A stretch of DNA of 64,000 bases from Apibacter adventoris (GTDB taxonomy: Bacteria > Bacteroidota > Bacteroidia > Flavobacteriales > Weeksellaceae). The position numbers and the translations under genes were made by a program. Below the pieces are notes generated by a model. It was not told the origin of the DNA, did not search any database, and saw only the letters and a list, made by a program, of their open reading frames with translations. The stretch is taken from NCBI RefSeq assembly GCF_002964975.1, contig NZ_PSZM01000045.1, positions 124,001-188,000 of the forward strand, written 5' to 3'. Shown piece after piece: positions 26,584-35,809 of the stretch; within the stretch, counting starts at the first letter, position 1, and every line of letters starts with the position of its first letter.

Positions 26584-28848
26584 TTAAAACTTAAATTTAG
26601 TTTTAAATTCCAGCGTAAACGGACGAATGTAGGTACCTGCAACCGGTTTGTTATAGTACGGTGTAGGATCTATTGCCGTATTGGTTCCTGAAATTGATCC
26701 CTGAGCACCACTTTGGTTTAATAAATTAACTGCACTAATTCCAAAACTTACATTTTTGCTGTATTTATAATCTATTCCAGCAAAGGTTTCCCAACGTCCT
26801 GCAAAATATAATGAATTGGTATAATTAGCATATTCTTTACTAAAATAACGAGCACTAGCCCAAAACTTAAATTTTTTCCATTCATAGCTTGGATCCAGTT
26901 CTATAATTGTTTTAGAAACACTTCTTGCAATGTTGCCATCATAATCATAATTTATCCCGTAAACTTCAAATTTATAGTTTTTATACTCCGGGTTTTGAAG
27001 TGTTAACAACATATGAAATTGAAAATTTTTTAAGGGAGTAAATAATGCATCTGTTGTCCATCCAATTGTTTTTACATCGTAACTTATTGTTTTTTTCATA
27101 TAATCCGAAGGGTCCTTAGGATTAGTAAATGTTGAGTTATTTGTAAAATTACTACGTTGTATATAAGTTACTTTTGAAACTACTCTCACTAAAGAATGGT
27201 TAAAATATACTCCCATAGATGCACCGGGTATTTTAGATTTTTTAATACCAGGATCATCTGCTCCTGCATAACTACTAAGTTTCCCCCCTAATTCGGTATA
27301 GGTTATATCTCCTTGTATTCCAAATGATGGAATTATTTTCCATAAACCTTTCGCTATAAATGTTTTGTTTATCCAATCTTTTTTTACATTTGTTTTATTT
27401 CCAGATACCCAATTGATTCCTGCTTCCTTTCTATCTTCATCTGTATACCATTTTCCATTTACATTTTGCCATTCTAATCTAGCTCCTCCTTCTACTTCTA
27501 CTTTTTCAGAAGGATTCCATTTCTCTGTTACATATAAAGCCATTTTATTTTCACTGCCTGTATAATATTGCATAGCCCCGTTATGGTTATATCCTCCGTA
27601 TATATCTGACCCCTTTCTTGGAGACCAAATTCCCGTTACAGGATCATAAGTTTCCTGAATTAATCGAGTCGGATTGGGAGCAACTTCATGATAAAAAGAA
27701 TAGGTTGCAGTATTAGAATTGTGAACATGATAATACCATTCGTCAAAACCAATATTCCAATGATGTTTGTCCGTTTTTTTACTTAGTTCCACACGAGTCA
27801 TATAGGTATTAGTAGGTATTCTAGGGGTATAAAGCATTAATACAGATTGTACTTTTCCATTATATATATTATCTGTTCCTACATAGCGATAACGTGTTTT
27901 CCCATCTATGGGATTACTTATTGATGAATAATATGGATTATAATTTCCTGATTCTGCATGTTGATATCTCAAAATATAATCTAACTTCATTCCATTATCT
28001 AGACTATTTTTTCCAAAAATATCTATAATATGATTTTCTGCTCCTGAACCTTTCATTGCATCTTTAGTTACATATTCTCCTGTAAGCGGATTCACATAAT
28101 GAACTACTCCTGATTTTTCCAGATATGAATCTCTTCCTAATTTGAATCCTTCTACAGCATCTACTTTTCCATTAGATCGATAATAGTATGGATTTTGTTT
28201 AGTAGAAACGGATTCAGAACTTGCAAATTTGTATTGTATCCCGATTTCTCCTTTTCCTTCATTATATTTTTTATTGATTATTGCTTTGTAAATCTGAGTT
28301 TTATCAAGAAATTGGGAAAATGCTGCATTAAATGTTCCCGGATCCATATTGGCAAAGGCACTTATTGAATAGTAGAACCCATTTTTCATTGGTCCACTGA
28401 CATTAAAACTCCCTCTTAATAATCCATAAGAATTAGTAGTAAAGGCTCCTGAACCTTGTAATTTTTCTGTTCCTTTATTAGTATAAGTACTTACTGATAC
28501 TCCAATATCTCCGATAGTAATTGCTGTCTTTGCTACATCTTGCACCTCCATACGATCAAAACTAGAGTCTGATCTCCAAGCATTTACAGGCATTTGCCCC
28601 ATAAAATCAAAAACTACCGGAAGCCCATTTTCTAAAATCGTCGTTCCTCCTACACTTGCGGGAAGTCCTATATTAACATTTCTTGGTCCATTATCTGCTG
28701 AGGCATTTAACATTACTGATGAATTCTGTTCTTTCTTCGAATCTACCTTTACTTTAATACTATCTGTCTTATTGTTCTGGGCATAAGCAATATTTATTAT
28801 AGAAAACGTAACAGCAAAGACACTTATAGTTTTCACAGTATTATTCAT
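26584..28848 (-). CDS. TonB-dependent receptor, copy 2 (sugar locus)
   Basis: A 754-residue paralogue of receptor 1 with signal peptide (ends NIAYAQ), plug (GPRNVNIGLPASVGGTTILENG) and barrel ending TLEFKTKFKF. Conserved barrel patches shared with copy 1 include NHSLVRVVSKVTYIQR, YDVKTIGWTTD and FWASARYFSKEYAN. The differences are concentrated in loops, which suggests related but different ligands. It lies 97 bases downstream of the GH3 gene on the same strand, so both are probably transcribed together from the promoter region at 31.3 kb. Confidence 0.92.
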   Translation of the reverse strand: MNNTVKTISVFAVTFSIINIAYAQNNKTDSIKVKVDSKKEQNSSVMLNASADNGPRNVNIGLPASVGGTTILENGLPVVFDFMGQMPVNAWRSDSSFDRMEVQDVAKTAITIGDIGVSVSTYTNKGTEKLQGSGAFTTNSYGLLRGSFNVSGPMKNGFYYSISAFANMDPGTFNAAFSQFLDKTQIYKAIINKKYNEGKGEIGIQYKFASSESVSTKQNPYYYRSNGKVDAVEGFKLGRDSYLEKSGVVHYVNPLTGEYVTKDAMKGSGAENHIIDIFGKNSLDNGMKLDYILRYQHAESGNYNPYYSSISNPIDGKTRYRYVGTDNIYNGKVQSVLMLYTPRIPTNTYMTRVELSKKTDKHHWNIGFDEWYYHVHNSNTATYSFYHEVAPNPTRLIQETYDPVTGIWSPRKGSDIYGGYNHNGAMQYYTGSENKMALYVTEKWNPSEKVEVEGGARLEWQNVNGKWYTDEDRKEAGINWVSGNKTNVKKDWINKTFIAKGLWKIIPSFGIQGDITYTELGGKLSSYAGADDPGIKKSKIPGASMGVYFNHSLVRVVSKVTYIQRSNFTNNSTFTNPKDPSDYMKKTISYDVKTIGWTTDALFTPLKNFQFHMLLTLQNPEYKNYKFEVYGINYDYDGNIARSVSKTIIELDPSYEWKKFKFWASARYFSKEYANYTNSLYFAGRWETFAGIDYKYSKNVSFGISAVNLLNQSGAQGSISGTNTAIDPTPYYNKPVAGTYIRPFTLEFKTKFKF

Positions 28849-28945
28849 AATTTATTTTATTTTTATGGTTTTAGTTTGATTTTTTATTAATTTTTTATCA
28901 TATATCTAAATTGTGTAAATACTACAACTAAATATTAGACTATAT

Positions 28946-31270
28946 TTATTTTTTTATTCCATATTTAACGGTTCTTTCATCTCTTATAACTCCTTTCCAA
29001 TTCAATCCGTAACCAAAATTATAGACATTTCCTTCACTATCTTGATGGCATTCCATATCGAAAGGAACATCTTCTTTCTGTTCTTCCACAGTAGACATAT
29101 TTGCTGGCATTTGTAAAGGTAAAAGCCCTGATGGCTCAAATTTTCCTGAAATAATATCTAATATTGCTTGTTCGCCTATACCAAATCGACCTATAATACC
29201 TTCTACTTGATTTTCAAATTCATTAAATACCATGGGGCGATTAATATTTACCACGACTATTACGGGTTTATCTCCCATTTGATTTTTAGTACTTAAAATT
29301 GTTGACAAATCTGAAGCATTGGAAACATTAACGGTTTTTCCTTTATATGATCGATCTTTAATGGAAGGATCTATAACGGGATCTCCTGCAGCTATACTAT
29401 GACTGCGAGCATCTATGGCTGTATAGCTATTATACTGTAAAGAAATGGGCACATAACCGTTACCACCTCTTTTGCGGTCATTAATATCATATCCTCCTCC
29501 ATCATTATTACTGTAAGGGCTCGATACGAAGACTATTGAAAAATCCGCTTTTTCAGGAAAATCAGTTACATTATAATATTTTTTAACCAATTCCAAGTCT
29601 ATTGGATAGTCTAAGCTTGGTCTCGACCAATTTCCCCACCAATCTTTAGTTGAAGGATAGTAATTTTTTGGAATAAATACAGTTTTTCTTTTTTTTATAG
29701 GTAATACTTTTCCTTTATTTTTTAATAGTACTATAGATTTTATCTGTGCCTCATATCCCGCTTGCATAAATTCTGGATTTCCAACTATTTTAGCACTTTC
29801 TTGCGGATCTAAATATGGGTTTTCAAATAATCCTAACCGAAAAATATTTTTTAAAAGTCTAACTGCTGATTGTTCAAATCTTTTCCTCATATAAGATTTT
29901 CCATGTTCTTTAACACCCATTTTATAAGCTTTGAGTACAGGTTCTATAACATTATTTCCTCCAAATTGATCCATACCTGCCATTAAAGCAATATAATGTC
30001 TTTCAGCTATGGTTTTATTCTCAACTCCCCAGGGTTTTCCCTGAAATTCATCAGGAGTTTTACCTTCATTTGTAGTAATCATCCAATCTGTACATAAAAC
30101 TCCATCATAACCAAATTTTTCTCTTAATAAATCATTAATAATATATTTATTAAATCCATTCGCATAGTTGCTCTTATCTTTAGATTGATTATAGGAAATT
30201 GTATAATATGGCATAACGGCTGACGCTTTAGAAGTTTTACCATCTAGTTTAAATGCTCCTTCAGTAAAAGGTCTTAAGTGCATATCAAAATTATTTCCCG
30301 GATAAACAGCAAATTTTCCAAAAGCCCAATGTGCATCTCTCCCCCCTTCTTCTGGACCTCCACTAGGCCAATGTTTAACCATAGCATTTACACTTTTATA
30401 TCCCCATCCGTCAGAAATTTCATCTTTGCCTGTAGATGTTTGAAATCCATCAATATAAGCTCTTGCCATATCGGCTGATAATTCGGGACTTTCGCCGAAC
30501 GTCATATAAATCCTATACCATCGTGGTTCTGTACCTAAATCTATTTGGGGGGACAATGCAGTCGTTATTCCTAAAGCTCGATATTCTTGTGATGCTATAT
30601 TACCAAACTTACGTATAAGAGATGGATCAAACGTAGCAGCAAGTCCTAAACCATCGGGCCAAATGGAAATTTCGCCTCCTGAACCTGCATTAAATTCTGT
30701 TTTTGTATTACCTGTAGCTTGTCCGGAATTTCTGGGATCTGAACTTGTATTTCCAGGAATACCTAAACCTATTCCTTCAACAAAAGCCTGCATTTGATTA
30801 TTCCAGCGTGCAGCAATTTCCGGACTTTGTACTGAGGTTATTAAAATATGTCTTAAATTATCTTTCTTTAAAAAAATTTTTTGTTCATCTGATAGTATCC
30901 ATGGTTTTACTCCACTTTCTGTAAAAGGTTTTCCATTATATTTACCAGATCCGAATCCTTTATCATTTAAGGGAATCGCCTGATGTTTACTATAAAGCAT
31001 TAATCCTGCAATTTGTTCAAGAGACATTTTTTGTGCTAAATCATTTGCTCTTTCATCTACTGATAGTCTCCAATCTTCATATTTATCTAGTTTTCCATTT
31101 TTATTAAGGTCTTTAAACTTCTTGCCTTCAATGGTCAAAATTTTTACTCCAGAAGTAGGAGAATATCCTAAAGTTACACCATTATCATTTTGAATTGTAA
31201 CAAAATCAGTTTGTTGTGCATTAGCTTCGAAAATAATTAAAATTGCAATTGAGATTAAAATTTTTTTCAT
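28946..31270 (-). CDS. glycoside hydrolase family 3 (beta-glucosidase-like), secreted
   Basis: A 774-residue enzyme with a signal peptide (1-18, ends EANAQ). Residues 54-65 (DLNKNGKLDKYE) form an EF-hand-like calcium loop before the catalytic part. GH3 domain A follows with the KH pair at 299-300 (MVKHWPSGGPEEGGRD) and the nucleophile Asp395 in VLCTDW; domain C (about 520-700) follows. Members cleave terminal beta-linked glucose, xylose or related sugars. Together with two TonB-dependent receptors, a sugar permease and a sugar kinase it suggests oligosaccharide breakdown in the periplasm. It is divergent from the Nudix-type regulator. Confidence 0.93.
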   Translation of the reverse strand: MKKILISIAILIIFEANAQQTDFVTIQNDNGVTLGYSPTSGVKILTIEGKKFKDLNKNGKLDKYEDWRLSVDERANDLAQKMSLEQIAGLMLYSKHQAIPLNDKGFGSGKYNGKPFTESGVKPWILSDEQKIFLKKDNLRHILITSVQSPEIAARWNNQMQAFVEGIGLGIPGNTSSDPRNSGQATGNTKTEFNAGSGGEISIWPDGLGLAATFDPSLIRKFGNIASQEYRALGITTALSPQIDLGTEPRWYRIYMTFGESPELSADMARAYIDGFQTSTGKDEISDGWGYKSVNAMVKHWPSGGPEEGGRDAHWAFGKFAVYPGNNFDMHLRPFTEGAFKLDGKTSKASAVMPYYTISYNQSKDKSNYANGFNKYIINDLLREKFGYDGVLCTDWMITTNEGKTPDEFQGKPWGVENKTIAERHYIALMAGMDQFGGNNVIEPVLKAYKMGVKEHGKSYMRKRFEQSAVRLLKNIFRLGLFENPYLDPQESAKIVGNPEFMQAGYEAQIKSIVLLKNKGKVLPIKKRKTVFIPKNYYPSTKDWWGNWSRPSLDYPIDLELVKKYYNVTDFPEKADFSIVFVSSPYSNNDGGGYDINDRKRGGNGYVPISLQYNSYTAIDARSHSIAAGDPVIDPSIKDRSYKGKTVNVSNASDLSTILSTKNQMGDKPVIVVVNINRPMVFNEFENQVEGIIGRFGIGEQAILDIISGKFEPSGLLPLQMPANMSTVEEQKEDVPFDMECHQDSEGNVYNFGYGLNWKGVIRDERTVKYGIKK

Positions 31271-31763
31271 AGATCAATATACTTAATTAGAAGTTTTTTT
31301 ATTTATTATACACACATAAGCCCATATAGACACATATATGCGTCATATTGACTCTAAAGATAATTTAAATTTTTTTGTTTGGCTATATTTATCCTAATTC
31401 AATTACAAACAAGTAAAAAAAACAATAATTAATGCATTGAAATTAAATAATTTATATTAATAGGTTCTGACTAATATCATATAAAAAAATAGCTATTATT
31501 TAATAAGAAATCACAAAATTTAACAAAATCTACTCTTTAAACTTGTAACAAAAAAACACATAAACGTCATTTTACGTGCTATTGCATATTTTTTTATAAC
31601 TAAACAGTATATATTATTTTAATTTTATATAATAATTATATTTAATAAAATAATATTATGGAATTATTACAATTACATTATATTAATAAATATAAATAAA
31701 AAAAATAAGTATTTTTGTTGATAATATTCAATATTAAATTTATATTTTTTTTTAGAAAAAGTC
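31271..31763. other. divergent intergenic region between GH3 and the Nudix regulator
   Basis: About 490 bases of AT-rich DNA without genes. It contains an imperfect palindrome GACACATATATGCGTC (31329-31344, 14 of 16 positions symmetrical) about 60 bases upstream of the GH3 start, and a second ACGT-N6-ACGT element at 31564-31577. Both are the only CG-containing patches in the gap and are plausible operators. A -7 element for the regulator lies at 31710. Confidence 0.35.
31710..31717 (+). promoter_or_regulatory. -7 promoter element (TATTTTTG) of the Nudix regulator
   Basis: Exact TAnnTTTG about 47 bases before the start at 31764. Confidence 0.45.
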
Positions 31764-32489
31764 ATGAATCATTTTTTTGAAAGTAAACATTTACTTTTAA
31801 ACTCTAAAGATAAATTTTTACCGAATATCTTACTAAACAATGTAATATTCGGTTATTATGAAGGAAAAATCAAAATCTTGCTTAAAAAATTAATGATTTA
31901 TGATAAGTGGATGCTTCCAGAAGGTTTTATTTATAAAACTGAATCAGTTGAAGAAGCAGCTTACCGCGCTTTAAAAGAAAATATTGGAATAGACAATATT
32001 TTATTAACTCAGTTCCATGTTTTTGGAGAAATCAATAGACTTTATTCTAAAGTAGATAAAAATATATTAAATCAACGGTATGTAAGTATTGGCTATTATG
32101 CTTTTGTAAATTATTCAAAAGTTAAAATGTTTTGTAATGAAAAGGAAGAAATACGGTGGTTTGATATAAATAAACTACCAAAATTATATGGAGATCATAA
32201 CAAAATAATTAATACTGCAATTTTTGAAATATGTAAATATATAAATCATATTCCTATTGGTTATGAATTACTTCCTGAAAAATTTACGATGAGTGAATTA
32301 AGACTTATTTATGAGGCATTTTTAGGAGAAAATTTAGACCGAAGAAATTTTCAAAGAAAAATGTTATCTATGGGATTTATTAATAAATTGAATGAAAAAA
32401 GTGAAAAAAGAGGAATAAAACCTACAATTTTGTACTCATTCAAGAAAGATAAATACATGAAATGTTTAATGCAATTTTTAAAATTATAA
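31764..32489 (+). CDS. Nudix-fold transcriptional regulator (NrtR/AraR-like)
   Basis: A 241-residue protein with an N-terminal Nudix fold (about 20-165) and a C-terminal winged helix (about 180-240). The C-terminus has the NrtR-type pattern MSELRLIYEAFLGENLDRRNFQ followed by RKMLSMG. The Nudix box spans G54 to G75 but is broken: the RE pair is R68-A69 and the EE pair is E72-N73, so hydrolysis is unlikely and the domain probably senses a ligand. Related Bacteroidota regulators (AraR-type) respond to sugars. It faces the GH3-receptor operon across a 490-base gap and is followed by a sugar kinase gene, so it most likely controls this locus; that is inference from context. Confidence 0.85.
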   Translation: MNHFFESKHLLLNSKDKFLPNILLNNVIFGYYEGKIKILLKKLMIYDKWMLPEGFIYKTESVEEAAYRALKENIGIDNILLTQFHVFGEINRLYSKVDKNILNQRYVSIGYYAFVNYSKVKMFCNEKEEIRWFDINKLPKLYGDHNKIINTAIFEICKYINHIPIGYELLPEKFTMSELRLIYEAFLGENLDRRNFQRKMLSMGFINKLNEKSEKRGIKPTILYSFKKDKYMKCLMQFLKL

Positions 32490-32591
32490 TATTTAAACTT
32501 TATTATAAAAAATAACTTTTAATATTATATATAAAATAAAATTTTAAAATATAAATCACATTTTTTTATTTTATTCCCAGTTATTATTTTG

Positions 32592-32599
32592 TATTTTTG
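32592..32599 (+). promoter_or_regulatory. -7 promoter element (TATTTTTG) of the sugar kinase gene
   Basis: Exact TAnnTTTG 31 bases before the start at 32630. Confidence 0.5.
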
Positions 32600-32629
32600 A
32601 ACTCATAACTAAATACAAAAAATAAAAAT

Positions 32630-33487
32630 ATGATTCTATTAGCAGATTCTGGAGCTACTAAAGCTGATTGGGTTGCAATTGATAGTCAGGGAAACCGTTT
32701 ATTTTCTTCACAAACAAATGGTTTAAGTCCTGAGGCTATAGATAAAGAAGAAATGTTAAAACGGCTAAATGAACGTTTTGATATAGTTCAAAATAAAACA
32801 AAAGTTTCCAAAGTATTTTTTTATGGAGCTGGTTGTGGTACGGAAAATATGAAAAATATTGTACGCAGTACATTAAAAAAATTCTTTTCAAAAGCTGAAG
32901 AAATCATTGTGGAGGAAGATACTTATGGCGCTGTATATGCAACAACTCCTCCTAATAGTAAGGCTATCGTTTGTATATTAGGTACCGGTTCTAATTGTAG
33001 CTATTATGACGGCGAAAAGCTCAATCAAAAAGTTTTATCTTTGGGCTACCTTTTAATGGATGACTGTAGTGGAAATAAATTAGGGGCTGATTTAATACGT
33101 GCATATAATTTTAAAATACTTCCTGAAGAATTATCTAAAAAATTAGAGCAAGAATATAATATGGATGCTGACTACATTAAAGTTAATTTATATAAAAAAC
33201 CAAATCCAAATGCCTATTTAGCTACATTTGCAAAATTTATCATAGAAAACAAAGATCATGAATTTATCCAAAAAATAGTCAATAAACAAATACAAACTTT
33301 TATTGATTATTATATTAAACAATATGATAATTGTAAAGAAGTTCCTATCAATTTCAATGGCTCGATTGGTTTTTATCTTAAAGACGAATTAGAACAAAAA
33401 CTTTCTGAAAATGATTTAAAAATAGGTATTGCACTTAGACGACCTATAGATGGACTCATTGACTATATAATTAAATATAAGATATAA
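32630..33487 (+). CDS. BadF/BadG-type sugar kinase (N-acetylglucosamine kinase-like)
   Basis: A 285-residue ASKHA-fold kinase. The phosphate 1 motif is LLADSGATKADWVAID, the phosphate 2 motif ILGTGSNCSYYDG, and the adenosine region NFNGSIGFYL near the C-terminus. The family phosphorylates N-acetylglucosamine or other amino sugars and also includes other sugar kinases. It is in the same direction as the Nudix regulator but has its own promoter element and terminator. It probably phosphorylates the sugar imported by the nearby permease, or belongs to cell-wall sugar recycling. Confidence 0.85.
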   Translation: MILLADSGATKADWVAIDSQGNRLFSSQTNGLSPEAIDKEEMLKRLNERFDIVQNKTKVSKVFFYGAGCGTENMKNIVRSTLKKFFSKAEEIIVEEDTYGAVYATTPPNSKAIVCILGTGSNCSYYDGEKLNQKVLSLGYLLMDDCSGNKLGADLIRAYNFKILPEELSKKLEQEYNMDADYIKVNLYKKPNPNAYLATFAKFIIENKDHEFIQKIVNKQIQTFIDYYIKQYDNCKEVPINFNGSIGFYLKDELEQKLSENDLKIGIALRRPIDGLIDYIIKYKI

Positions 33488-33509
33488 ATTTATTTTTTAT
33501 TAATTTTAT

Positions 33510-33544
33510 GATCTTAAGTTATATTAAACATATAGCTTAAGGTC
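33510..33544 (+). terminator. intrinsic terminator of the sugar kinase gene
   Basis: A 15-bp stem (33510-33524 with 33530-33544, two G-T pairs, TAAAC loop) is followed by ATTTTATTTTTT. Confidence 0.75.
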
Positions 33545-33582
33545 ATTTTATTTTTTATACTTCAATTATCAAATTAATATTT

Positions 33583-33590
33583 TAATTTTG
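33583..33590 (+). promoter_or_regulatory. -7 promoter element (TAATTTTG) of the SDR gene
   Basis: Exact TAnnTTTG 19 bases before the ATG at 33610. It gives a leader of about 12-15 bases. Confidence 0.5.
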
Positions 33591-33609
33591 TTAATATTAA
33601 TTTTTGTGG

Positions 33610-34404
33610 ATGTCTAAAAGTATAATTATAACAGGCTCATCTTCTGGCGTAGGATTAGCTTTAGGTAATTTTTTTCAAGCAAAGGGATATTTAGTTTACG
33701 GTCTAAGCCGTTCTCTACCTAGTAATACCAATTTTAAAACTATAGTTACTGACATTACTATAAAATCCGAAGTTAAAAAAGCAATTTGTCAAATTGAAAA
33801 AGAAACTGATTCTATTGATTTATTAATTAATAATGCAGCAAGGGGAATGGTTGGGGCTATTGAAGATGCTAGAGAAGAAGAAATAACAGATTTATTTAAT
33901 CTAAATTTAATATCTGTTATAAATATGATTTCCGAAGTATTACCGATAATGAGAAAGAATAATACTGGGAAAATTATAAATATATCTTCAATTGGAAGCA
34001 AAATCGGATTGCCTTTCAGAGGAATATATTCTGCTTCTAAATCTTCTTTAGATATTGTTACAGAAGCTTTGAGATATGAACTAAATAATACGAATATTCA
34101 AGCATGTACCGTAAATTTAGGTGATGTTAAAACAAATATTGCTGATAGTAGAATTAAAAGCAATGTCTCCACACCTTATGAAATTATATTTAAAAAAGTT
34201 TATGAAGGTATAAATCAAGATGTAAATAATGGCTTTGATCCTAAAATTTTAGCTCCTTTTTTAGAAAAATTATTAATTCAAAAATCTAAATTAAAACCTC
34301 ATTATTATTTTGGTTCAAATATTCAAAAACTTTCTTTATTTATACAAAAAGTACTTCCTCAAAAATGGTTTGAAAAAATAATTACTAAATATTCCGGCAT
34401 GTAA
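33610..34404 (+). CDS. short-chain dehydrogenase/reductase
   Basis: A 264-residue classical SDR. The cofactor loop is ITGSSSGVGLALG, followed by LLINNAARGMVG, the catalytic Ser in KIINISSIGSKIG and the YSASKSSLD motif with catalytic Tyr and Lys. The N-terminal Rossmann strand continues with VYGLSRS, where Ser-Arg suggests NADP preference. I start at ATG 33610; a TTG at 33604 in frame would add two residues. Substrate is unknown and neighbours give no clue. Confidence 0.9.
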   Translation: MSKSIIITGSSSGVGLALGNFFQAKGYLVYGLSRSLPSNTNFKTIVTDITIKSEVKKAICQIEKETDSIDLLINNAARGMVGAIEDAREEEITDLFNLNLISVINMISEVLPIMRKNNTGKIINISSIGSKIGLPFRGIYSASKSSLDIVTEALRYELNNTNIQACTVNLGDVKTNIADSRIKSNVSTPYEIIFKKVYEGINQDVNNGFDPKILAPFLEKLLIQKSKLKPHYYFGSNIQKLSLFIQKVLPQKWFEKIITKYSGM

Positions 34405-34583
34405 TTCTGTAATTATAACTTTTTATATAAAAAAGTTATTTCATTTAAATTTTAAACAAAATAAAATTATTACAATTAATTTATGAAAATAAATATTCTT
34501 TAAAACTTATAAGAACTCAATATTACTAGTTTTTGGCAAGATATCTATAAAAAGTCAAATACTATTTTATCTGGTTATAAAAT

Positions 34584-34614
34584 AAAAAAACCTCACAATA
34601 TTAGAGGTTTTTTT
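34584..34614 (-). terminator. intrinsic terminator of dps
   Basis: AAAAAAACCTC (34584-34594) and GAGGTTTTTTT (34604-34614) with a 9-base loop, 25 bases past the dps stop. Confidence 0.8.
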
Positions 34615-34638
34615 AATATGAAATTATTTTACTTATTA

Positions 34639-35136
34639 TTATTTAGCTGTCGCGCGAAGCATCCATGCCATAGTTTCATGTTGCTCCATTACTCCTGTAA
34701 GAAAATCACTAGTTCCTTCATCTTTATATTTGTCTGCGATAGGAATTAACTCAGAACGTATAATACGAATAATGGTTTCGTGATCATCACATAATTCTAA
34801 AAGCATAGTTTTAGCATCTCCTACTTCTTCTCCGTCATGTTCTAATAGATCAGCAACAGCACTAAATTGTTTAAAAGAACCTAATGCATAATGTCCTAAT
34901 TTTCTTATTCTTTCAGCTATATCATCAATGACCTCAGCTAATTCTTTATATTGATCTTCAAATAAGGTATGCAATGATCTGAAATGTACTCCTTCAACAT
35001 TCCAATGAAATTTTCTGGTTTTAGTATATAAAAAGTATTCATTAGCTAATAACCTATTTAAATTATCGGAAACGAATTGCCTGTTTTCTTTACTTATTCC
35101 TATATTTACTTCACTATGTTTTATTTTGGTTGCCAT
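34639..35136 (-). CDS. dps: Dps-family DNA-protection ferritin
   Basis: A 165-residue ferritin-like protein. The ferroxidase ligands appear in TRKFHWNVEGVHFRSLHTLFEDQYKELAEVIDDIAERI (His, then Asp and Glu at the dimer interface). Such proteins form a dodecamer that oxidises Fe(II) with H2O2, stores iron and may bind DNA. It follows a smaller, Dps-like DUF5856 gene on the same strand, 91 bases away, so the two may form an iron or oxidative-stress unit. Confidence 0.95.
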   Translation of the reverse strand: MATKIKHSEVNIGISKENRQFVSDNLNRLLANEYFLYTKTRKFHWNVEGVHFRSLHTLFEDQYKELAEVIDDIAERIRKLGHYALGSFKQFSAVADLLEHDGEEVGDAKTMLLELCDDHETIIRIIRSELIPIADKYKDEGTSDFLTGVMEQHETMAWMLRATAK

Positions 35137-35227
35137 ATTATTATATTTATTTTTAACAGTATTCGATTTATACTCTCATAAAACTCTTTAATATTAAATT
35201 ATGAAGTATTTTAAATTGAAATAAAAA

Positions 35228-35641
35228 TTATTGTAATCTTTTTAGACGATATAATAATTGTTGTATGGCTTCTTGATAATCATCAAAAATTGATAAGGAA
35301 TAATCATCTGAAAAAAGTTCTCTTCCATCTTGCAATAACAAATAAAAATTTTCACAGTGTTTTACAATATCTTTAGGAGTTGAAGTTTGTTTAATAGTTA
35401 TATCTATAGTGCCAAACTGAGCGTAAGATGTTTCTACTATACGATCAATAATTCCAAGTACAGAATCTATTGCTTCATCTAATGCAATATGTGCTGCATA
35501 ACTACCTTTTCCTGTTACATGCCAGTGATATAGTTTTAATGAACTATTATAAGAAAATAATTCTCCAAAAAACTTACCTAATTTTTTATTTTTTTCTAAA
35601 TCATTATAGGTACTCTTTACTTCGTTTTGTTCTTTAATCAT
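35228..35641 (-). CDS. DUF5856-like small ferritin-fold protein
   Basis: A 137-residue all-helical protein. The motif LYHWHVTGKGSYAAHIALDEAIDSVLGIIDRIVETS mirrors the Dps FHWNVEG...LFEDQYKELAEVIDDIAERI pattern (His, then spaced Asp and acidic residues), so it is probably a ferritin-like relative. It is shorter than Dps and the second acidic ligand is not clearly kept, so ferroxidase activity is uncertain. It is located directly upstream of dps. Family naming is from memory. Confidence 0.7.
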   Translation of the reverse strand: MIKEQNEVKSTYNDLEKNKKLGKFFGELFSYNSSLKLYHWHVTGKGSYAAHIALDEAIDSVLGIIDRIVETSYAQFGTIDITIKQTSTPKDIVKHCENFYLLLQDGRELFSDDYSLSIFDDYQEAIQQLLYRLKRLQ

Positions 35642-35809
35642 GACTTTTTTTTTAAATTGTTTATAATATACTTATAAATGAACAAATTTCATACCTAAAA
35701 TAAAATAAAAAAATTATATTTAAATATAGACTTATAATTTTTAACTATAACCTAAATTCATTTGATATTAAAATTATTATATGTATAAAGCTAAACTAAA
35801 ATCTATTTA

